Part shown: positions 25,905-35,816 of the stretch, piece by piece
Layout of the letters: every line of letters begins with the position of its first letter
Numbering within the stretch: the stretch's first letter is position 1
NCBI GenBank assembly: GCA_021787595.1
Contig: JAJYLQ010000017.1
Coordinates: 41,300-105,299, forward strand
Direction: 5' to 3'
DNA from: Chloroflexota bacterium
GTDB taxonomy: Bacteria; Chloroflexota; Anaerolineae; Anaerolineales; Villigracilaceae
DNA length: 64,000 bases
Program-made: the position numbers and the translations under genes
The notes under the pieces: model-generated
Seen by the model: only the letters and a program-made list of their open reading frames with translations
Told to the model about the DNA's origin: nothing
Database searches by the model: none

Positions 25905-27917
25905 ATGCAGCGCCACAAAATCCTCACGATAGCCATATTTACGATGACAGCCAGTATCAAGACTTTTCTCAAAACATTTTCCGCAATCGGGATCGCGTTG
26001 AGCGCTCTGGCGATCTACCAGACCGAACAACAAACGCAGGCCTTGCTGAAAATCCGCACGCGCTACAAGTGGGTGGTCGTGATGGCGGTCTTTGCGGTCA
26101 ATTTGATCGCCGGCATTTATTTGCTTTTGCGCCGCGAGGATCTTGATTCGTTCTGGCAGCGATTTGAAATCAGGCCGTCGAATTTTGTTTTGAAAATCTT
26201 TGGGATCGTTTTGCTGATCGTTGCATTTCCGATTCTCTGGTACGCCAAATACGATTTCTTCAGCAAAGCAGTGCCGGGCTTCTTCCCGCTGATGTGGGTC
26301 TTCTGGTGGCTGGCTTTGATTCAAGCTGCGGGCTTGAAGATGTTCACGCGTGCGTCATGGGTCACATCTTTTGCATTGACCTTATTGTTCGACGGACTCG
26401 TTTTTCAAATTTATACGATCTTCCAGCCGGTCACGGACTATCCGTTTTCGATGGGATGGTCGGAGGCAAGCCGCTTTTATTATGGTTCGCTCCTTTTCAG
26501 CAAATCCATTTATGGCGCCCAGCTTCCGCTTTCGATCTGGCACGCGACGCGCTATTTCATGCTGGCGATTCCATTTCTGATCAAAGGTTTGCCACTTTGG
26601 GCAGACCGACTTTGGCAGTCGCTCCTCTGGCTGGGTGTGACAGGTTTGACAGCATGGTGGTTTGTCCGCCGCGTTCAACCAAAAGAATTAATAACGAAGC
26701 TGATTCTCGGCGCGTGGTTCTTTTTATATGTTTTCCAGGGCGCGGTTTATTATCATTTGCAAATTTGCATCATCATCGTTTTGATTGGCGTTTCCTTGAA
26801 ACATCCATGGCGCTCATTGACTGCTGTCATCGTCGCCTCATTTTGGGCGGGCATGAGCCGGCTTAACTGGTATCCCGTCCCGGCGATGTTGGCAATCACG
26901 CTTTATTTGCTCGAAGAGCCTTTTTCGCGCGAAAATAATTTCTGGCGTTACATCGCCAAGCCTGCGCTTTGGACCATCGTTGGTCTCGTCACTGCGTTGG
27001 CTGGTCAGATATTTTATGTTGCCATTTCTGGCAATGCCGATACGAGCGGATTTACTTCCAGCCTGCATTCGCCGTTGCTTTTTTATCGCTGGCTCCCAAA
27101 CGACACGAATCCGTTTGGAATCATTCCCGGCATCCTGCTTGTCTCATTGCCGTTGATTGCGCTTCTATTCTGGATCTTGCGCGGGCATCTGACCAATTTG
27201 CATCCTCTCCGCTGGTTTGGGTTGCTCGCCATGTTGTTGATTTTGTTCTTCGGCGGACTCATCGTCAGCTCGAAGATCGGCGGCGGCGGCGATTTGCACA
27301 ACATGGACGCGTTCATGGTCATGCTGGCGCTGATCGCGGCTTATTTCGCAGTCGGACGCGTCGAAACGGAATCCGCCAACCCGTCCGGGTTTGAAGCGGT
27401 GACGTGGCCGTTGATCGCGTTCATGCTGGTCATGCCGGTGGCGTTCTCTTTATCGCATGTTGTTCCGCCGATCCAATACAACCAAACACAAGCCGCGCAG
27501 GATTTGTCCACGCTGAGTCAAACGGTTCAATCTTACAGCAAATCCGGCCCGGTACTTTTTATCTACGAGCGCCATCTGTTGACGTTTGACATGATCCCGA
27601 ATGTCCCGATCGTTCAGGAGTACGAAGTGATTGCGCTGATGGAAATGGCAATCTCTGACAACCAGCCTTACCTCAACCGGCTCTACCAGGACTTGCAGAA
27701 CCATCGCTTCGCTGCCATCGTCGCGACCAGGCAAAATCTCGACGCGCACAGCGGCGACTTTGCCGAAGAAAGCGCGATGTGGAACGAACGTGTGGCTTAT
27801 CATTTGTTGTGCGAGTATCAACCCATTTTGACTTTGCAATCATCGAATATTCAGGTTTTTGTGCCGCGCGCCGCGCCTGAATGTCCGGTGCTTTCGCCTT
27901 CCGGGATCCGGCCTTGA
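25905..27917 (+). CDS. GT-C-like polytopic membrane protein (IGGGGDLHN family)
   Basis: A 670-residue protein with about 14 membrane helices. It is clearly related to the protein at 33442: both have a YPFS..WSE..RFY loop, a LPNDTNPFGI/FPNQTYSMGI loop, the strict motif SKIGGGGDLHN(M/L)D and a C-terminal soluble part with GPVLF..ER.LL.F. Position within the locus suggests a lipid-linked sugar transferase or polymerase, but I do not recognise a named family. The start is uncertain: ATGs at 25905 and 25944 are both possible. Confidence 0.6.
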   Translation: MQRHKILTIAIFTMTASIKTFLKTFSAIGIALSALAIYQTEQQTQALLKIRTRYKWVVVMAVFAVNLIAGIYLLLRREDLDSFWQRFEIRPSNFVLKIFGIVLLIVAFPILWYAKYDFFSKAVPGFFPLMWVFWWLALIQAAGLKMFTRASWVTSFALTLLFDGLVFQIYTIFQPVTDYPFSMGWSEASRFYYGSLLFSKSIYGAQLPLSIWHATRYFMLAIPFLIKGLPLWADRLWQSLLWLGVTGLTAWWFVRRVQPKELITKLILGAWFFLYVFQGAVYYHLQICIIIVLIGVSLKHPWRSLTAVIVASFWAGMSRLNWYPVPAMLAITLYLLEEPFSRENNFWRYIAKPALWTIVGLVTALAGQIFYVAISGNADTSGFTSSLHSPLLFYRWLPNDTNPFGIIPGILLVSLPLIALLFWILRGHLTNLHPLRWFGLLAMLLILFFGGLIVSSKIGGGGDLHNMDAFMVMLALIAAYFAVGRVETESANPSGFEAVTWPLIAFMLVMPVAFSLSHVVPPIQYNQTQAAQDLSTLSQTVQSYSKSGPVLFIYERHLLTFDMIPNVPIVQEYEVIALMEMAISDNQPYLNRLYQDLQNHRFAAIVATRQNLDAHSGDFAEESAMWNERVAYHLLCEYQPILTLQSSNIQVFVPRAAPECPVLSPSGIRP

Positions 27918-28060
27918 GACGCGATGTTTTGAATCTTCACGCGGATTTGCGGCGGAGCGCGGGCGTTATGCAGGCTGAAGCCTGCGATCCGCACAGACTG
28001 AAGCCTGCAATCCGTGCAGACCAAATCTGCGGAATCCACAATGAGGCTACAAGAGACTAA

Positions 28061-28762
28061 ATGAAAAAACGATTTGGCGAATACGCCCACCGCGGCGACT
28101 ATCACATCCATCCCGAAAAAGACTGGCCGTATCTGCCGGTCTATTTGGAAAAGATGAAGTTGGCGCGCAAATTTTTGAATTCATGTTCGAAGGACCAGGT
28201 CATTTATGACATGGGCTGCGGCGAGGGCGTGCTGGTCAATGAATATCGCAAGGCTGGTTATCAGATCACTGGCATGGATTTGAATTATTCGTCTGACGTC
28301 ATTATTCAACGCAATTTTTTGCAATCGGAAATCCCGGATAACTCCGTGGACATCATTGTCTGCACCGACGTGATCGAGCATTTGATTTTCTCCGACCAGG
28401 AAAAAGCCATCGCTGAGTTTGCCCGCATGTTAAAGCCGGGTGGTCGCGCGTTGATCAGTGTTCCAAACCTCGCGCACCTCGCTTCGCGCATTTCCTTTTT
28501 CTTTACCGGCAAACTGGTTCGCACATCCAGCATCGAACGCCACCCCGGCGACCGGCCGGCGGGCGAATACGTCAAGATGCTGCGAAAACATTTTCGAATC
28601 ACAAAACGCGAAGGCGTCTTTCCAACGTTCCCGGTGATTTCGATCTTTACCGTCATCATGCCGTCCAACGTAATTTGGATGCACAAACTTTATAACCGTT
28701 TGCTGGGCTATCCCAATTGGTGCTTCCTCAACGTCTTCTATCTCGAAAAGCCGTCTGCTTAG
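28061..28762 (+). CDS. Class I SAM-dependent methyltransferase
   Basis: A 233-residue methyltransferase with motif I DQVIYDMGCGEGVLVNEY near residue 50, an acidic SAM-ribose contact in ITGMDLNYSS, and DIIVCTDVIEHLIFSDQEKA as the post-motif region. LKPGGRALISVPN is the usual motif III. It probably methylates a sugar or lipid-linked intermediate. The spacer before it (27918-28060) has repeated 'gaagcctgc(a/g)atccg' words but no gene. Confidence 0.85.
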   Translation: MKKRFGEYAHRGDYHIHPEKDWPYLPVYLEKMKLARKFLNSCSKDQVIYDMGCGEGVLVNEYRKAGYQITGMDLNYSSDVIIQRNFLQSEIPDNSVDIIVCTDVIEHLIFSDQEKAIAEFARMLKPGGRALISVPNLAHLASRISFFFTGKLVRTSSIERHPGDRPAGEYVKMLRKHFRITKREGVFPTFPVISIFTVIMPSNVIWMHKLYNRLLGYPNWCFLNVFYLEKPSA

Positions 28763-28773
28763 GAAGTGTTAAT

Positions 28774-28868
28774 TCGCCACAGGTGAACACGGATAAACAC
28801 CGATGGTTGATGGAAACCTTACTTTCGTAGTCGAGGAAATCCTTTTCATCTGCGTTTATCTGCGGCCA
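28774..28868. repeat. Inverted heptad arrays without a gene between them
   Basis: The left side has ACGGATA AACACCG ATGG, and the right side TTTTCAT CTGCGTT TATCTGC GGCC is its approximate reverse complement. About 40 bases separate them. It looks like an empty version of the paired arrays that flank the four-helix-bundle gene at 48.2 kb. Confidence 0.5.
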
Positions 28869-28893
28869 AAATGACTATCAAAATAATCTGCAA

Positions 28894-30024
28894 ATGAAGA
28901 TTCTGATTCTCAACAGCGAGTATCCTCCCATCGGCGGCGGCGCGGGAAATGCCGGCGCGAACATTGCGCGTCTGCTGGTCAAGATGGGAAACGATGTGTT
29001 GCTGCTGACTTCGCATTTCGACGGTTTTGCGCGCGACGAAATTTGCGACGGCGTGCGGATTGTGCGCGTCTCGGCGCTGCGGCGCAGGATGGATCGGTCG
29101 AGCGCGCTCGAGCAAATCTCGTTCATCTTCGCCGCTTCTTATCGGACCTTGGGCCTGGTCCGCCAATTCAAACCGGATGTCACTTTGGCCTTTTTCGGAT
29201 TGCCCTCCGGCGCAGTGGCGTGGCTGTTGAAAAAAGTTTATGGAACTCCGTATGTTGTCTCATTGCGCGGCGGCGACGTGCCGGGATTCCGCCCGTATGA
29301 TTTTCGCGTGTATCATAAAATCGCCGCGCCGCTCCTGCGCATGATCTGGCACAACGCGTCAGCGGTGGTTGCCAACAGCAAAGGGTTGCATGATCTCGCC
29401 TCGGCCTTTGATTCGACCGTTGAGATTCCCATCATCCCCAACGGCGTGGACCTTGGGAAATTTTCCGCGCCGGAACGCGATTGGTCATCGCCGAGAATTT
29501 TATCGGTGGGACGCGTTGTGTACCAAAAAGGCTTTGACCTCGCCCTGCGCGCCTTGGCCGATCTCAAAGATTTGGAATGGCAATGGTCCATTGCCGGCGA
29601 TGGTCCGCAAATGCCGGTCTTGCAAACAATGGTCGAAGAACATGGACTTCAAAACCGAATCCGCTTTCTGGGCTGGCTGACCGCCGACCAGCTCAAAGAG
29701 CAATATCATGCGGCGAATCTTTTTCTTTTCCCATCGCGGCATGAAGGGATGCCCAATGCCGTGCTTGAAGCCATGGCAAGCGGATTGCCCGTCGTCGCAA
29801 CAAAAATTGCAGGCAGCGAAGAATTGGTAGTCAACGGCGAAACGGGCGCTCTTGTCCCGGCGGAGGATGTGGAGTCGCTTCGAGAATCGCTGAAGCCGCT
29901 TCTGGTCGGTGCGCAGATGCGAGAGCAAATGGGCCGCGCCGCGCGCCAGAGAGTCGAATCGTCGTTCAGTTGGAATCGAGTCGCGGAACAGTATGAGAAA
30001 ATTTTGGAGAAATGTGTCAAATAA
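28894..30024 (+). CDS. GT4 family glycosyltransferase
   Basis: A 376-residue GT-B enzyme. The N-terminus MKILILNSEYPPIGGGAGNA has the glycine-rich acceptor-side loop. The donor domain shows ILSVGRVVYQKGFDLALRAL near residue 205, FLGWLTADQLKEQYHAANLFL near 265 and SRHEGMPNAVLEAMASGLPVV near 285, with the EGxxxxxLE sugar-nucleotide site. Probably cytoplasmic or peripheral. The specificity is unknown. Confidence 0.9.
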   Translation: MKILILNSEYPPIGGGAGNAGANIARLLVKMGNDVLLLTSHFDGFARDEICDGVRIVRVSALRRRMDRSSALEQISFIFAASYRTLGLVRQFKPDVTLAFFGLPSGAVAWLLKKVYGTPYVVSLRGGDVPGFRPYDFRVYHKIAAPLLRMIWHNASAVVANSKGLHDLASAFDSTVEIPIIPNGVDLGKFSAPERDWSSPRILSVGRVVYQKGFDLALRALADLKDLEWQWSIAGDGPQMPVLQTMVEEHGLQNRIRFLGWLTADQLKEQYHAANLFLFPSRHEGMPNAVLEAMASGLPVVATKIAGSEELVVNGETGALVPAEDVESLRESLKPLLVGAQMREQMGRAARQRVESSFSWNRVAEQYEKILEKCVK

Positions 30025-30109
30025 TGTCATTGCTTCATGACGCCACGAAGCAATCTCATGTAATAACCAAACAGGAGATTGCTTCGTCGTTGCACTCCTC
30101 GCAATGACA
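30025..30109. repeat. TGTCATTGCGAG-type palindromic repeat
   Basis: It runs from tgtcattgcttcatgacgcc to cctcgcaatgaca, with inner inverted words gaagcaatctc/gagattgcttc. The same family is at 52476-52566, 59991-60075 and, inside a gene, 61687-61780. It begins right after the GT4 stop codon and ends 11 bases before the asnB start codon. Confidence 0.75.
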
Positions 30110-30120
30110 GGATAAACATT

Positions 30121-32010
30121 ATGTGCGGCATTTGCGGATTATCGTATTCGAATAAACGCCCCGGCGACCGCGGGGTTTTACAGGAGATGAACGCGGCCAT
30201 CGCGCATCGCGGTCCCGACAGCGACGGCTTTCACGTCGCTGAAGGTGTTGGGCTTGCGATGCGCCGGCTTGCCATCATTGATGTGAAGGGCGGCGACCAG
30301 CCGATCTCGAATGAAGACGAAACAATTTGGATCGTTTACAACGGCGAAATTTACAACTATCCTGAGATGCGCGCTGAACTGGAAGAGCGCGGACATCGTT
30401 TCAAGACTCAAACCGATACCGAATGCGTGATTCACTTTTACGAGGACGAGGGCGAAGCGTGCGTAAAACATTTTCGCGGCATGTTCGCTTTCGCGTTGTG
30501 GGACGCGCACAGGCATCGTTTGTTCATCGCGCGTGATCGGCTTGGAAAAAAGCCCATTTATTACACAGCCCAAAATGGTGAGTTTTATTTTTCATCCGAG
30601 TTGAACGGCTTGCTCAAGGCATTGCCGCATCGTCCCGAAATGGATCTCGAAGCGATTGATCTGTATTTAAGTTTGCAATACGTTCCCGAACCGCGCACGG
30701 TTTATAAAAACGTTTATAAGCTCCCCGCCGCGCATACATTGCTTTGGGAGAACGGCGAAGTCGAAGTCAATCGTTACTGGGATGTTTCGTATCAACCGGA
30801 ATTAACTGGCAATGAAAAAGATCTGGCTGAGGAGCTGCGCGTCCGTCTGCGCGAGGCAGTGAAGATGCGCCTCATCAGCGAAGTTCCGCTTGGCGCGCAT
30901 CTAAGCGGCGGACTCGATTCGAGCATCGTCGCGGCTTTGATGGCGGAGTTGAGCGATGCGCCGGTCAAAACATTTTCGGTTGGTTTTCAGGAGGAGGAAT
31001 TTTCCGAACTGCCGTATGCGCGCGCGGTCGCGCAAAAATATTCCACCGATCATCACGAGTTCACGCTGACGTATGGCGACATTCCCGCGACGCTCGAAAA
31101 AATCGTTCGTCATTTTGGCGAACCGTTTGCGGACGCCTCGGCGATTCCGCTTTATCACCTTTCGCTGTTGACGCGCCAGTACGTGACGGTCGCGTTGAAT
31201 GGGGACGGCGGCGACGAGGACTTCGCGGGCTATCAACGTTACTGGCTCGATCCGCTTGCCAACGCGTATCTGCAGGCGCCTCCGCTCCTGACCCGGAACC
31301 TGATCCCGTCCATCGCGCATCGCCTCCCCGATAGATCGACGCGCCCGGTTGGGCAGAGTCTCGTCAACGGATTCAAACGTCTCGAACAATTGCCGCGCAT
31401 GGATCGCCGCGCCAGCGTTCTGCGCTGGGGTTCATACTTCGCGCCGTGGCAAAGACAAGCACTTTGGAAAGAAGAACATTGGAAAAATTTCCACGCAGAT
31501 AATGCTGAATCGTTATTGGCCGAATCGTTCGATAAAGCCAGCGGCTCGTTCCTTGACCGGACGCTTTACACGGATTTGCATAATTACCTGCCCGGCGACC
31601 TGCTGGTCAAAGCCGACCGGATGACGATGGCCGCCTCGCTCGAGGGACGTTCGCCATTCCTCGATCACGAAATCGTGGAGTGGGCCGCGCGTTTGCCGGA
31701 CTCGCTCAAAGTCCGGGGCCGAAGCGGAAAGTATTTGCTGAAGAAAGCGTTCGCGAAATATCTGCCGGAGAATGTAAAGTCGCACGGCAAACAGGGATTC
31801 GGAATCCCGCTGGCGGCGTGGTTCCGCGGTCCGCTCGCGGATTGGTCGCGCGAACTTTTACTTGGAGGAGAAAGTCCGTTGATTGGTTTATTCAACCAAT
31901 CCACTTTGCAGAATCTAATAGACGAACACATCCAGGCCCGTGCCGATCACGGCAAACGACTCTACGCGCTTTCGATGCTGGCGCTGTGGATGAGGCAGGC
32001 AAATGGCTGA
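30121..32010 (+). CDS. asnB: Asparagine synthase (glutamine-hydrolysing), AsnB
   Basis: A 629-residue class II amidotransferase. It must start at the ATG 30121 so that Cys2 (MCGICGLSYS) is exposed as the glutaminase nucleophile; the track start is inside the repeat. RLAIIDVKGGDQPISNEDE and YNGEIYNYPEMRAELE mark the glutaminase half. The synthetase half has the ATP loop LGAHLSGGLDSSIVAALMAE near residue 260 and LKVRGRSGKYLLKKAFAKYL. Such enzymes in glycan clusters often amidate uronic acid residues rather than making free asparagine, which fits the uronate pathway here (inferred). Confidence 0.93.
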   Translation: MCGICGLSYSNKRPGDRGVLQEMNAAIAHRGPDSDGFHVAEGVGLAMRRLAIIDVKGGDQPISNEDETIWIVYNGEIYNYPEMRAELEERGHRFKTQTDTECVIHFYEDEGEACVKHFRGMFAFALWDAHRHRLFIARDRLGKKPIYYTAQNGEFYFSSELNGLLKALPHRPEMDLEAIDLYLSLQYVPEPRTVYKNVYKLPAAHTLLWENGEVEVNRYWDVSYQPELTGNEKDLAEELRVRLREAVKMRLISEVPLGAHLSGGLDSSIVAALMAELSDAPVKTFSVGFQEEEFSELPYARAVAQKYSTDHHEFTLTYGDIPATLEKIVRHFGEPFADASAIPLYHLSLLTRQYVTVALNGDGGDEDFAGYQRYWLDPLANAYLQAPPLLTRNLIPSIAHRLPDRSTRPVGQSLVNGFKRLEQLPRMDRRASVLRWGSYFAPWQRQALWKEEHWKNFHADNAESLLAESFDKASGSFLDRTLYTDLHNYLPGDLLVKADRMTMAASLEGRSPFLDHEIVEWAARLPDSLKVRGRSGKYLLKKAFAKYLPENVKSHGKQGFGIPLAAWFRGPLADWSRELLLGGESPLIGLFNQSTLQNLIDEHIQARADHGKRLYALSMLALWMRQANG

Positions 32011-33001
32011 AAGCGCTCGACCATCGCGGCTTCGACGCGCCTGGAATATTTTCAAGATCGTCCTGGCTGTTGTTTTGGTTTGGTTCGTGCTGACCAAAAC
32101 GAATCTGTCCGAAGTGATTGGCTTGTTGAAACAAGTGTCGTTGATGTGGCTGTTGATCAGCTTTGTTTTGTTCTTCGCGTTGACGCTGATCAAGACATAT
32201 CAGTATTATTTATTGACCGAACGCCAGGCCTCTTACAGCCGCGTTTTGTACGTGGTCATCACACAGAACGCGTTCTCGAATTTCGTTGCCAGCGGCGCGG
32301 GGATCGCGTCGTACCTGACGATGTTGAGTGTGGACGAAGGCGTTCGATTTCGGAAAGTGGTTTCATCGTTCATCATCGCCAAGATGGGCGACCTGCTTTC
32401 GGTGTGGATCGTGCTGTTCGTGACCGCGTTGTTCGTGTGGCCGCAGATTACAGTAGTGCGCGGCGTGGTCATCTTTTTATTGGCTGGCATCTTGGCCGTC
32501 GTTGGAATATTTTTAGCCGCCGCGTTTTTGCGTCAAAAATTCATGATCGCTGTAAAAGCAATTTTGGCAGGCCTGCGGCTGGACAAATTTTCCTTCATCC
32601 AGCGCGGTGTGGACGTCCTTGCCTCTTTCGCCGAGCAGGACAGCCGCGTGGTGCTTCGCAGGCTTCTGACCGGCCTGCTGTATTCCTTGATTTACATGGG
32701 CGTTACTCTGTTGTGGTTCTACGCAAATATCCGCGCCTATTCGCTGGTCTTTCCCTTCGCGGTTGTTTCTTTCGTCAACGCGTTCGTGCAGTTGATCTCA
32801 TGGATTCCGATCCAGGTCTTTGGCGGACTGGGCGTCAATGAGACTTCGCTCGTTTATTTGTTTGGGCTTTTTGGATTGCCAGCGGTTCAAATCGGGGCGA
32901 TGAGCATCGGCCTGCGAGTGCTTTTATATTTGTTCACGCTGATTGTGCTTCTGTATTTGCCGTTGAGCAAACTCTCGGCGCGCAAAGAAATGGTCAAATG
33001 A
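32003..33001 (+). CDS. LPG synthase TM-region (UPF0104) flippase-like protein
   Basis: A 332-residue protein with about eight helices, paralogous to the protein at 24830. NFVASGAGIASYLTMLSVDEG near residue 95 and IQVFGGLGVNETSLVYLFGL near 270 correspond to the conserved loops of the family. It overlaps asnB by eight bases, so the pair is coupled. A role in translocating lipid-linked sugars is suspected from context only. Confidence 0.82.
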   Translation: MAESARPSRLRRAWNIFKIVLAVVLVWFVLTKTNLSEVIGLLKQVSLMWLLISFVLFFALTLIKTYQYYLLTERQASYSRVLYVVITQNAFSNFVASGAGIASYLTMLSVDEGVRFRKVVSSFIIAKMGDLLSVWIVLFVTALFVWPQITVVRGVVIFLLAGILAVVGIFLAAAFLRQKFMIAVKAILAGLRLDKFSFIQRGVDVLASFAEQDSRVVLRRLLTGLLYSLIYMGVTLLWFYANIRAYSLVFPFAVVSFVNAFVQLISWIPIQVFGGLGVNETSLVYLFGLFGLPAVQIGAMSIGLRVLLYLFTLIVLLYLPLSKLSARKEMVK

Positions 33002-33441
33002 CTCCTGGTGTGCACAAAGCATTTCATGTGTTTTCTTTTCTGCCTGGCAGGGACTAAAGTCCCGCCTCGGTTCATGGAAGCCCTTGGGGCTAAGAAAAAA
33101 GGAGTCCGCAGGACTTTCACGAACTGAGAAGCGGCTTCAGCCGCGTCGGAGGTAAACTCCGGCGTATGCTTCCTTTCTGGGATCGAAGCGCCTTTGGAAA
33201 TAATTGGGTAAAATGGGTTCCTGATTGTTTCGATTGAAATGTCATGAACGAGCGTCTGGAAATTTGGATTCATTGGAGACCCTGGATGGGCGCAGGGCGT
33301 TGAACAAAGATGGACCGCGATTCCTGGATTCCCCTGCTTTGAAAGCTGCCTTTTCGGTGTTTATCGAACCGAATCGACGTTCATCTCCGTTTATCTCTGG
33401 TTAAATTTTTGGATTTTCAAAACACTTTCAAAAGTTCTCCC
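33002..33441. other. Long gene-free spacer with several small palindromes and a heptad array
   Basis: No convincing gene is seen in these 440 bases. They contain GGGACTaaAGTCCC (33050-33063), GCGGCTtcAGCCGC (33131-33144) and CGGAGgtaaaCTCCG (33147-33161), three hairpins in a row that look like intergenic repeats or a terminator region for asnB. Near the end, 33356-33404 shows 7-bp spaced words (ATCTCCG TTTATCT CTGGTTA) of the heptad family. GGTAAAAT near 33206 could be part of a -10 box. The minus-strand ORF at 32887-33273 is judged spurious. Confidence 0.55.
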
Positions 33442-35814
33442 ATGGAAAAAAGTCAGTCACTTCAAAAGAAGTTCCTCCTGCTTGGTTTGTCCCTGGCTCT
33501 TTTAGCGGCCATTCGAGAAATCTATTCCTGGTATTTTGCCAGCCACGATTGGATTGCGCTGCTTTCGCTTAGGGGCCTGCTTGCGCTGGTCTTGTTCGCT
33601 GTGATATTGATTTCGGGACTGGCGCTTGCATTTCTGGGCTTATTATCTCCGGCTGCCGCACAAAAAATCTCCAAACTTGTGCCGCGCATAAAGTGGCTGG
33701 GATGGCTCGCGGCACTATTTTTGTTATTGGTTTTCCTATGGATTCTCCTTTACTCGCCGTGGGTTGTGGATTTCCCCGGCCAGTGGACGCGGTTCGCATT
33801 GTCCATTGCGCTGGCTTGCTGGATTTCATTCTTTCTATCCGACCCTCATAATGGTTTTGGCTGGCGGGAAGCTGTTTTATCTCTTGCCTTGTTTCTTTAC
33901 GTCAGCAGTGTTGCGGAAGTCCGCGCTTATTTTCTAACGGAACTGGCCTCGCGCTCTGCCGCCTTGATCGAAGGTCTGTTCGTTCTCGGATTGATCTACG
34001 CTGGATATTCCAGCCGCTTCGACGCGCTCGGTCAACGTCTGCGCGATTGGCGCGCCTCGCTCGGACGTTTGCAATGGGCCGCGGTTGCCCTTGTCCTGAT
34101 CCTGCTGGTCTTATTGCGCTTGTTATCCGGCCCGTCGCTTTATTGGTTCAATGCAAGTCTGCGATTTGCTTTCATCGCCCTGCTGTCTTTAGCGGCAGCT
34201 TTTCTCCTCACATCCAATAAGGGAAATTTTTTGTCTATCGAAACGGGCATGCTGGGTTTGGGAATTATCCTGCTCATCGCCTCCATCATCAATGACACCT
34301 ACCTCGCTTCCAATTACCCGTTCTCGTTGACGTGGTCGGAGGGCAACCGCTTTTACGATTATTCGATGATCTTCGGCCAGAGAATTTACGACGCAGTACT
34401 GCCGATTGTCAATCCGTACACCTACAACGCGCCAGGACGTTTTGTTTTGTGGGGACTTCCCTTCCTGATTCCCAGCCTGCCGATTTGGTTTCATCGTCTC
34501 TGGGGTGGGGTGTTATTGATCGTTCCGCCCGCGTTGTTTGCATGGCTCGCCAGCCGGAAGATTGCCGATCCCTTTATTCGATATGCGCTCGCGTTGTGGA
34601 TTGCCCTTTTCTTCATCGTCCTGACTCCCGTTTACGCGCCGATCCTGCTTTCCGCGATCATCCTTCTTCTTACCGTGTTCGAACCTTCTTTATGGAAACG
34701 CGTTGCGCTGGTTGTCATTGCCAGTGTCTATGCCAGTTTGAGCCGCTGGACGTGGTTCCTCGCGCCCGCGGCCTGGGCCGTGCTCGCGGACCTGCTTCTT
34801 TATTATCCGCAGCGCAATTCATCTTTCATTCGCAAAATTCTTCCAACGGTGCTTGTTGGATTATCCGGAGTGGTCGCTGGTTTCCTCGTCGGCAAAAAGT
34901 ATATTGCAAGTTATGGCGCCTCTGAAAGTCTGACGGCCAGCCAGCCGTTGTTGTGGTATCGCCTGTTTCCCAACCAGACGTATTCGATGGGCATCGTCTT
35001 CGGGACGTTGATCGTTACCGGACCTTTGCTTATTATCCTCGCTTGGTGGATGGCTTCGCGGCGCTGGAAATTGGACTGGCTGCAAATGCTGGCGGTCTGG
35101 GTCGGACTTTTGGGCTTTCTTGGCGCCGGCTTGGTGGTCAGCACAAAGATCGGCGGCGGCGGTGACCTTCACAACCTCGATATGTACCTGGTCACTTTGA
35201 CGTTTGTCTTCTCGTTGGGGATTTATTCCATGTGGAAGGAAGGTGAACTCAATCTTGGTTCATGGCCGTTTTGGATTCAAGCATTATTATGCTGGTCCTT
35301 CTTGATGATCGTTTATCCGTTCATGCCATTTGTCAAGCAATCAACTCCCGCTACTTTGAATTTACCTCCCAACACTCAGGTTCAACAGACTCTCCAAACC
35401 ATCCGCGCGCAGGTCACGCAAGCCAGTCAAACAGGCCCGGTCTTGTTCATGGACGAGCGCCAGTTGTTGTCATTCGGTTATATCCGAAACGTGCCGCTGG
35501 TCTCGGATTACGAAAAGAAATATATGATGGATCAATCGCTGGCCTCGAACGCGGAATATTTCCATCAATATTATGTTGACTTGTCGAACAGGCGCTTTGC
35601 CCTCATTGTCAGCGAGCCGCTCAAGCATGTGATCAAAAGCGAAGGTGACAGCGCCAGCCCATTCCCCGATGAGAACAATGCGTGGGTCAAATGGGTTTCC
35701 GATCCGACATTATGCTTCTATAAACCAATTTTCACAGACGCCGAAAATCGAGTTCAGTTGTTGGTTCCCCGCAGTGACACGAGCGGATGCAAACAATATC
35801 TGGGCGGAGGATAA
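33442..35814 (+). CDS. GT-C-like polytopic membrane protein (IGGGGDLHN family), long form
   Basis: A 790-residue membrane protein with about 18 helices, homologous over its C-terminal 550 residues to the protein at 25905 and longer by an N-terminal set of helices. Shared motifs are YPFSLTWSEGNRFY, RLFPNQTYSMGI, VSTKIGGGGDLHNLDM and TGPVLFMDERQLLSFG. The track start is a TTG in the spacer; the ATG at 33442 is preferred because the chain then starts with a short charged segment before helix 1. Function unrecognised; glycosyl transfer from a lipid carrier is a guess from context. Confidence 0.6.
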   Translation: MEKSQSLQKKFLLLGLSLALLAAIREIYSWYFASHDWIALLSLRGLLALVLFAVILISGLALAFLGLLSPAAAQKISKLVPRIKWLGWLAALFLLLVFLWILLYSPWVVDFPGQWTRFALSIALACWISFFLSDPHNGFGWREAVLSLALFLYVSSVAEVRAYFLTELASRSAALIEGLFVLGLIYAGYSSRFDALGQRLRDWRASLGRLQWAAVALVLILLVLLRLLSGPSLYWFNASLRFAFIALLSLAAAFLLTSNKGNFLSIETGMLGLGIILLIASIINDTYLASNYPFSLTWSEGNRFYDYSMIFGQRIYDAVLPIVNPYTYNAPGRFVLWGLPFLIPSLPIWFHRLWGGVLLIVPPALFAWLASRKIADPFIRYALALWIALFFIVLTPVYAPILLSAIILLLTVFEPSLWKRVALVVIASVYASLSRWTWFLAPAAWAVLADLLLYYPQRNSSFIRKILPTVLVGLSGVVAGFLVGKKYIASYGASESLTASQPLLWYRLFPNQTYSMGIVFGTLIVTGPLLIILAWWMASRRWKLDWLQMLAVWVGLLGFLGAGLVVSTKIGGGGDLHNLDMYLVTLTFVFSLGIYSMWKEGELNLGSWPFWIQALLCWSFLMIVYPFMPFVKQSTPATLNLPPNTQVQQTLQTIRAQVTQASQTGPVLFMDERQLLSFGYIRNVPLVSDYEKKYMMDQSLASNAEYFHQYYVDLSNRRFALIVSEPLKHVIKSEGDSASPFPDENNAWVKWVSDPTLCFYKPIFTDAENRVQLLVPRSDTSGCKQYLGGG

Positions 35815-35816
35815 TT

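Noticed and set aside
30079-30120. Upstream start of AsnB given by the ORF track
   Set aside because: It lies in a repeat and would bury the catalytic Cys2 that must follow the initiator methionine.
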